The translations under genes and the position numbers were made by a program. From Streptomyces sp. NBC_00237 (GTDB lineage Bacteria; Actinomycetota; Actinomycetes; Streptomycetales; Streptomycetaceae), in the NCBI RefSeq assembly GCF_026342435.1, contig NZ_JAPEMT010000002.1:2666001-2730000 (forward strand): a stretch of DNA of 64,000 nucleotides, in the 5' to 3' direction. Under the pieces are notes generated by a model. The model saw only the letters and a list, made by a program, of their open reading frames with translations, was not told the origin of the DNA and did no database searches. Below, piece after piece: positions 58,825-64,000 of this stretch. Numbering within the stretch: position 1 is the first letter of the stretch; each line of letters begins with the position of its first letter.

Positions 58825-60423
58825 CTAGTCGAAGAGGGTGCCTGTGGCGAAGCGGAGGATCAGCTGGGGGGCGCCGGAGAGGGCGATCGCGGCGATGAGG
58901 GTGAGGACGATCGCGGTGCCCAGGGGGGCGGGGAGGCGGTGGCGTGCTCGCTCCTCTTGAGGTGCGTGCCCTGCGGGTGTTTGTGCTGCGTCCTGCGCAG
59001 GTGCCGGGCGGAAGAGGAGCGCCGTCCAGCGGAGGTAGTAGTACAGCGCGATCACGACGTTGACGGCCATGACGACGGCCAGCCAGGCCAGGCCCGCGTC
59101 GACGGCCGCCGAGAAGACGGTGACCTTCGCGAAGAGGCCGATGAGGCCCGGCGGGAGTCCGGCGAGGCAGAGCAGGAAGAAGCCGAGGGCGAGGGCGGCG
59201 AGGGGGCTGCGGGCGTAGAGGCCCCGGTAGTCGGTGAGGCGGCCGCCCGGGTGCGTACGGGAGACGAGGGCGGCGACGGCGAAGGCCCCGAGGTTCACGA
59301 CGGCGTACATGAGCGCGTACGCGACGGTGGAGCCGATCTGGGCGTCGCTGGAGTACGCGGCGGCCGCGATCGGCACCAGGAGGTAGCCCGCCTGCCCGAC
59401 GGACGACCAGGCGAGGAGGCGGATCGCACTGTGCGCACGCGTGGCGCTCTGGCGCAGGGCGGCCACGTTGCCGACGGTCATCGTGAGGGCGGCGAGGACG
59501 GCGAGGGCCGGACCCCACACGTCGGCGTACGAGGGGAACGCGACGACGGTGACCAGGATGAGGCCGGAGAAGCCGACCGCCTTCCCGGTGACGGAGAGGT
59601 ACGCGGCGATGGGCAGGGGCGCGCCGACGTAGGTGTCGGGGACCCAGAAGTGGAAGGGCGCTGCCGCCGTCTTGAAGGCGAAGCCGACGAGGGTGAGGGC
59701 GACGCCCGCCTTGGCGAGGGTGTCCAGCTGGGCGGGGACGTCGTCGAGGCGGCTGGCGATCTCGGTGAGGTGGAGGGTGCCGGTCGCGGCGTACACGAAG
59801 CTGACGCCGAGGAGCATCACGGCGGTCGCGGTGACGGAGGACAGGAAGAACTTCAGGGCGGCTTCGGAGGACCGCTTGTCGCCGCGTCGCAGGCCGACGA
59901 GGGCGAAGGCGGGCAGGGACGCGACTTCGAGGGCGACGACGAGGGTGGCGAGGTCGCGGGAGGCGGGCAGGAGGGCCGCTCCGGCGGCGGAGGAGAGGAG
60001 CAGGAACCAGTACTCGCCCGCGGGCAGCTTCTTGTCGTCCTTGGCGAGGGTGAGGGAGAGCAGGGCGGTGACCAGGGCGCCGACGAGGACGAGGGCCTGG
60101 ATGACCAGGGTGAACTGGTCGGCGGTGTAGCTGCACACCGTGTCGTCGTCGACGAGGCAGAAGGTCTTGCGGTGGCCGCCGCGCAGGGGCAGCAGGGCGA
60201 GCAGCGCGAGGGCCGGGCCCGCGACCGCGCCGATGCCGAGGAGGTGCTTGCGGTTCTCCCGTACGAAGAGGTCGGCGACGAGGACGAGCAGGGCGGCGAC
60301 GGCCGCGATGACGGGCGGGGCGACGGCCAGCCAGTCGACGGACTGGACGAGGCTCGCCGACGGGGCCGCTGCCTGCGCGAACGCGCTGACGGCGGGAGGC
60401 ACGGCTTCGGTGGCCACGGTCAC
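58825..60423 (-). CDS. nuoN: NADH-quinone oxidoreductase subunit N
   Basis: A 532-residue antiporter-like complex I subunit with about 14 hydrophobic helices. SLPAFALVGLRRGDKRSSEAALKFFL and FAFKTAAAPFHFWVPDTYVGAP contain the conserved Lys/Glu residues of the proton channel. GTG at 60423 follows AGGAGG. It overlaps nuoM by 4 bases. Confidence 0.95.
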   Translation of the reverse strand: MTVATEAVPPAVSAFAQAAAPSASLVQSVDWLAVAPPVIAAVAALLVLVADLFVRENRKHLLGIGAVAGPALALLALLPLRGGHRKTFCLVDDDTVCSYTADQFTLVIQALVLVGALVTALLSLTLAKDDKKLPAGEYWFLLLSSAAGAALLPASRDLATLVVALEVASLPAFALVGLRRGDKRSSEAALKFFLSSVTATAVMLLGVSFVYAATGTLHLTEIASRLDDVPAQLDTLAKAGVALTLVGFAFKTAAAPFHFWVPDTYVGAPLPIAAYLSVTGKAVGFSGLILVTVVAFPSYADVWGPALAVLAALTMTVGNVAALRQSATRAHSAIRLLAWSSVGQAGYLLVPIAAAAYSSDAQIGSTVAYALMYAVVNLGAFAVAALVSRTHPGGRLTDYRGLYARSPLAALALGFFLLCLAGLPPGLIGLFAKVTVFSAAVDAGLAWLAVVMAVNVVIALYYYLRWTALLFRPAPAQDAAQTPAGHAPQEERARHRLPAPLGTAIVLTLIAAIALSGAPQLILRFATGTLFD

Positions 60424-61994
60424 GACTTGCCTCCTGCGAGGAGCTTCTGGACGGCCGGGTCGGTCAGGCCGAGGAGGACTGCGGGCCAGAGGCCGGCGAG
60501 GACGGTGAGGGCGACGAGGGGGGTCCAGGTGGCGGCCTCGTAGCCCTGGAGGTCGGCGACGGCGGGGCCCTTGGGGTCCCGCTCCCCCATGCAGACGCGG
60601 CGTACGACGATCAGCAGGTACGCGGCGGTGAGGAGGGTGCCGAGTCCGGCGAGGGCCATGTAGGTGAGGAAGGCGGGGCGGCTGAGGCCCTCAGCGGGGT
60701 CGAACGCGCCGAACATCGTCAGCATCTCGCCCCAGAAGCCCGCCAGTCCGGGGAGGCCGAGGGAGGCGACGGCGGCGAAGGCGAGGAGGACGCCGAGGCG
60801 GGGGGCGCGGCCGTACAGGGCGGCGCCGGTGGCTCCGGCGAGGGTGTCGAGGTCGGCGGTGCCGTAGCGGTCCTTGAGGGCGCCGACCAGGAAGAAGAGC
60901 AGGCCGGTGATGAGGCCGTGGGCGATGTTGGCGAAGAGCGCACCGTTGACGCCGGTGGGGGTCATGGAGGCGATGCCGAGGAGGACGAAGCCCATGTGGC
61001 CGACGGACGAGTACGCGATGAGGCGCTTGAGGTCGCCCTTGTTGCCCTTGCGGGCCAGGGAGAGGCAGGCGAGGGAGCCGTAGAGGATGCCGACGACGGC
61101 GAAGGCGGCGAGGTAGGGCGCGAAGGCGTGCATGCCCTCGGGGGCGATGGGCAGGGCGACGCGGACGAAGCCGTACGTGCCCATCTTCAGCAGGACTCCG
61201 GCGAGGAGGACCGAACCGACGGTGGGGGCGGCGGTGTGGGCGTCCGGCAGCCAGCTGTGCAGGGGCCACATCGGGGTCTTCACCGCGAGGCCGACGGCGA
61301 TCGCCAGAACTGCCGTGACCTGCACGGATGTTGTCAGTCCTCGGCCGTTGTCAGTGGCGAGTGCCACCATGTCGAATGTGCCGGATTTCAGGCCGATGAG
61401 GAGGAGGCCGAGCAGCATCACGACGGAGCCGAGCAGGGTGTAGAGGATGAACTTCCACGCAGCCTGGACGCGTTGGGCGCCGCCCCAGCGTGCGATGAGG
61501 AAGTACATCGGGATGAGGACCATCTCGAAGGCCAGGAAGAACAGGATCAGGTCGAGGACGGCGAAGGTGGCGAGGGTGCCGGACTCCAGGACGAGGAGGA
61601 GGGCGACGAATGCCCTGGGGGACGGGCCCTCGGGCATTTTGAAGTAGCTGTAGAGCGCGCAGAGGAAGGTCAGGAGCGCGGTCAGGAGGAGAAGGGGGAG
61701 CGAGATGCCGTCGATGCCGAGATGGATGCGGATGTCGAGCGCCGGGATCCAGCTGATGTCGGTGCTGGCCTGCATCTTCGCGGGGTGGTCGCGGTCGAAG
61801 CCGAGCGCGAGGACGATCGCGGCGATGAGGACGGCACCGGTGACGACGACTCCGTGGCGGAGCACGGCCTGGTCCGGGGACTTTCCCTTCAGTCCTGGCG
61901 GGGCCGGGAGGAGGGCGGCGACGGCGCCGATGAGCGGGCCGACGACGATCAGTGCGAGAAGGAACTGCATCACGGATTCGCTGATATCGATCAT
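60420..61994 (-). CDS. nuoM: NADH-quinone oxidoreductase subunit M
   Basis: A 524-residue antiporter-like subunit. LAFEMVLIPMYFLIARWGG, AVKTPMWPLHSWLPDAHTAAPT and RLIAYSSVGHMGFV carry the conserved proton-channel residues. It begins 3 bases after the nuoL stop and overlaps nuoN. Confidence 0.96.
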   Translation of the reverse strand: MIDISESVMQFLLALIVVGPLIGAVAALLPAPPGLKGKSPDQAVLRHGVVVTGAVLIAAIVLALGFDRDHPAKMQASTDISWIPALDIRIHLGIDGISLPLLLLTALLTFLCALYSYFKMPEGPSPRAFVALLLVLESGTLATFAVLDLILFFLAFEMVLIPMYFLIARWGGAQRVQAAWKFILYTLLGSVVMLLGLLLIGLKSGTFDMVALATDNGRGLTTSVQVTAVLAIAVGLAVKTPMWPLHSWLPDAHTAAPTVGSVLLAGVLLKMGTYGFVRVALPIAPEGMHAFAPYLAAFAVVGILYGSLACLSLARKGNKGDLKRLIAYSSVGHMGFVLLGIASMTPTGVNGALFANIAHGLITGLLFFLVGALKDRYGTADLDTLAGATGAALYGRAPRLGVLLAFAAVASLGLPGLAGFWGEMLTMFGAFDPAEGLSRPAFLTYMALAGLGTLLTAAYLLIVVRRVCMGERDPKGPAVADLQGYEAATWTPLVALTVLAGLWPAVLLGLTDPAVQKLLAGGKS

Positions 61995-61997
61995 GGC

Positions 61998-63995
61998 TCA
62001 CGCTCCGGCGGCGGCGACGAGGACGGCGGCGATCGCCAGGACGACGGAACCGGCGAGCAGGGCGGCCAGGTAGGTCTGGACGTTGCCGGTCTGGGCGCGG
62101 CGGACGGCGATGCCGAGCCAGCGCGGGAGGGTTCCGGCGGCGCGGACGTAGGTGTCGACGACCTCGCGGTCGAGGAACCTGACCAGTTCGGCTGCTGCCT
62201 GGACGGGGCGGACGAAGAGGGCGGCGTAGAGGGCGTCCAGGTGGAAGCCGGTGGCCGCGTGGCGGTGCAGGGGGCCCAGGAGGAGGCGGCCGGGGTCGCC
62301 GGGGTCGGGGGCTGAGGCGATGTCGCTGTACGCCGCTTCGTGCGTGGCGATGGCTTCCTCTTCGGAGGTGGCCGGGTCGGCTTCCGGGTGAGCGGCGATC
62401 GCGCCGAGGGGGGTGTTGGTGCCCGCCCTGTAGCGCAGGGCGCGCCAGGAGGCGTACGTCATGATCCCGCCGACGACGGCGACGCCGGTGCCGAGGATGG
62501 CGGTGGTGACGGTCGGGGTCAGGGAGTGGACGTCGAACCAGCCCGCGAGCTGGCCGACGGTCAGGCCGAGGGCGAGGGAGGGGACGGCGAGGAGCCAGAG
62601 GACGGTGGTCATGGCAACCGGCTGGCGGCCGTGGTCGGGGGCGGCCGGGCCGTGGCCTCGGAAGGCGAGGAGCCAGAGGCGGGTGGCGTAGGCGGCGGTG
62701 AGGAGAGCGGTGAGGAGACCGGAGATCAGGACGATCCAGCCCGCGCCGGAGGGGCTGGTCGCGGAGTCGCCGAGGGCGGTGTGCTCGGCGGCGACCAGGA
62801 CGGCTTCCTTGGAGAAGAAGCCCGCGAACGGAGGGATGGCGGCGAGCGCGAGGAGCGCGATCGTCATCGTCCAGTAGGCGTCCGGGATGCGCTTGGGGAG
62901 TCCGCCCATGCGGGACATGGCGGCCAGGGAGTTGGTGCCCGCGGCGTGGATGATCACGCCGGCGCCGAGGAAGAGGAGGGCCTTGAAGGCACCGTGCGAG
63001 AGGAGGTGGAAGACGGCGGCACCGCGGTCGCCGACCGCGAGGGCGCCGGTCATGTAGCCGAGCTGGCCGATCGTCGAGTACGCGAGGACCCGCTTGATGT
63101 CGTCCTGGGCGAGCGCGGCGAGGGCCGAGCCGACCATCGTGACCGCGGCCGTCACGGCGAGGACGGTCATGGCGGCGGCGGAGGCAGCGAAGACGGGGAG
63201 GAGGCGGGCGACGAAGTAGACACCGGCGGCGACCATCGTCGCGGCGTGGATGAGCGCGGAGACGGGCGTGGGGCCCGCCATCGCGTCCGGGAGCCAGGTG
63301 TGGAGCGGGAACTGGGCGGACTTGCCCGCGACACCGGCGATGAGGAGGAGGGCGATCAGGGTGGGGTGGTCGAGGCCGCCCGTGGCGACGGCGTCCAGGA
63401 TGCCGGTGATGCGGAAGGTGCCCGCGTCGGCGGCCAGGGCGAACAGGCCGAACAGGAAGGGGACGTCGCCGAGCTTGGTGACCAGGAACGCCTTGAGGGA
63501 GGCGGCGCGGGCTTCGGGCGTCTCCCAGTAGTGACCGACGAGGAAGTACGAGCAGATGCCCATGATCTCCCAGCCGACCAGCAGCACCATCAGGTCGCCG
63601 GAGTAGACGACGAGCAGCATCGCGGAGGTGAAGAGGGAGACGAGAGCGGCGTAGGAGGCGTAGCGGGGGTCGTCGCGCAGGTAGGCCGTCGAGTACACCT
63701 GGACGCAGGTGGCGACGACGGTCACCAGGACGGCGACCAGGGCCGCGAAGCCGTCGATGTGCAGGGCCAGGTCGATGGGGACCGAGCCGGTCGGGGTGAG
63801 GCGGGTGGCGGCGTCGATGGCCGCTCCGCCGCCCTGGTGGACGGCGACGGTGATCGCGAGGGCGAGCGCGGCGACGGTGGGGAGGAGCGCGAGGGGCCGC
63901 ACGAAGCCGGGGATGGTGCGGCCGAGGAGGAGGCCCGCGACCGCGCCGAGGAAGGGGAGGAGGGGGACGAGGACGGCGAGGGTCGTGGTGGTCAC
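61998..63995 (-). CDS. nuoL: NADH-quinone oxidoreductase subunit L
   Basis: A 665-residue antiporter-like subunit. VGWEIMGICSYFLVGHYW, KSAQFPLHTWLPDAMAGPTPVSALIHAATMV and RVLAYSTIGQLGYM are complex I signatures, and the C-terminal part includes the lateral helix region. A GTG at 63995 gives a full-length N-terminus. Only 5 bases precede it in the window, so the ribosome-binding site cannot be seen and a start further upstream cannot be excluded. Confidence 0.93.
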   Translation of the reverse strand: MTTTTLAVLVPLLPFLGAVAGLLLGRTIPGFVRPLALLPTVAALALAITVAVHQGGGAAIDAATRLTPTGSVPIDLALHIDGFAALVAVLVTVVATCVQVYSTAYLRDDPRYASYAALVSLFTSAMLLVVYSGDLMVLLVGWEIMGICSYFLVGHYWETPEARAASLKAFLVTKLGDVPFLFGLFALAADAGTFRITGILDAVATGGLDHPTLIALLLIAGVAGKSAQFPLHTWLPDAMAGPTPVSALIHAATMVAAGVYFVARLLPVFAASAAAMTVLAVTAAVTMVGSALAALAQDDIKRVLAYSTIGQLGYMTGALAVGDRGAAVFHLLSHGAFKALLFLGAGVIIHAAGTNSLAAMSRMGGLPKRIPDAYWTMTIALLALAAIPPFAGFFSKEAVLVAAEHTALGDSATSPSGAGWIVLISGLLTALLTAAYATRLWLLAFRGHGPAAPDHGRQPVAMTTVLWLLAVPSLALGLTVGQLAGWFDVHSLTPTVTTAILGTGVAVVGGIMTYASWRALRYRAGTNTPLGAIAAHPEADPATSEEEAIATHEAAYSDIASAPDPGDPGRLLLGPLHRHAATGFHLDALYAALFVRPVQAAAELVRFLDREVVDTYVRAAGTLPRWLGIAVRRAQTGNVQTYLAALLAGSVVLAIAAVLVAAAGA

Positions 63996-64000
63996 GCGGC

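Overview
The window is very GC-rich chromosomal DNA from a Streptomyces or close relative. The evidence is the actinobacterial order of the S10/spc, str, rpoBC, rplJL, rplKA and secE-nusG loci, a 278-residue L2, a NusG with a long acidic N-terminus, the 61-residue zinc-type S14, many GTG/TTG starts and ATGA gene overlaps. Most of it is core chromosome. No transposase, integrase, CRISPR array or prophage gene was seen.

Layout. 1-7.5 kb (minus): rplF (partial) back to rpsJ, the spc and S10 operons. 8.3-10.4 kb (plus): a Tat-exported PIG-L-type deacetylase lipoprotein. 10.5-15 kb (minus): tuf, fusA, rpsG, rpsL. 15.36-23.6 kb (plus): an accessory block between rpsL and rpoC with a Crp/Fnr regulator, a class III nucleotide cyclase, a STAND-like/HEAT protein, an SPFH-like protein, a Pycsar-effector-like membrane protein and an M48 protease. 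23.7-37.2 kb (minus): rpoC, rpoB, rplL, rplJ, a lipoprotein, rplA, rplK, nusG and secE, then tRNA-Trp. 37.6-43.8 kb: aspC, an adenosine deaminase, a TetR/NAD(P)-binding divergon, murB, two MaoC-type dehydratase subunits and rpmG. 43.9-44.1 kb: tRNA-Met and tRNA-Thr. 44.3-50.8 kb: an amidohydrolase, a SulP transporter with beta-carbonic anhydrase, and a two-component system. 51.1-53.3 kb: a small putative RiPP cluster whose 51-residue precursor is too short for ordinary gene calling. 53.4-58.7 kb: small enzymes, tRNA-Tyr, a YajQ protein, ogt-alkB, GlsB-like and YccF-like membrane proteins and htpX. 58.8-64 kb (minus): nuoN, nuoM, nuoL.

Two places stand out. First, 15.36-23.6 kb looks like a cyclic-nucleotide signalling or defence module. 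The cyclase keeps its metal-binding and catalytic residues. Its C-terminal tail and the N-terminus of the next protein carry nearly the same glycine-rich motif, as in amyloid-type effector/receptor pairs. Two genes further on is a three-helix membrane protein resembling the Pycsar TM effector. A Crp-type regulator with an intact phosphate-binding cassette sits upstream, and a near-consensus Crp half-site pair lies between it and the cyclase. Second, 51.03-53.3 kb has a strong promoter driving a precursor with three C-terminal Gly-Cys-Ile-Ser repeats, an attenuator-like hairpin, an adenylate-forming enzyme and a small helical protein; no standard RiPP cyclase is nearby.

Intergenic signals are also informative: a 25-nt hairpin element is shared by the rpsJ and rpsL leaders, a terminator-like attenuator precedes rplJ, a perfect hairpin sits at the S10/spc boundary, an 11-bp-phased repeat array lies between the response regulator and carbonic anhydrase genes, and a sigma-R-type promoter precedes htpX. 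All functional calls come from reading the sequence; no database search was run.
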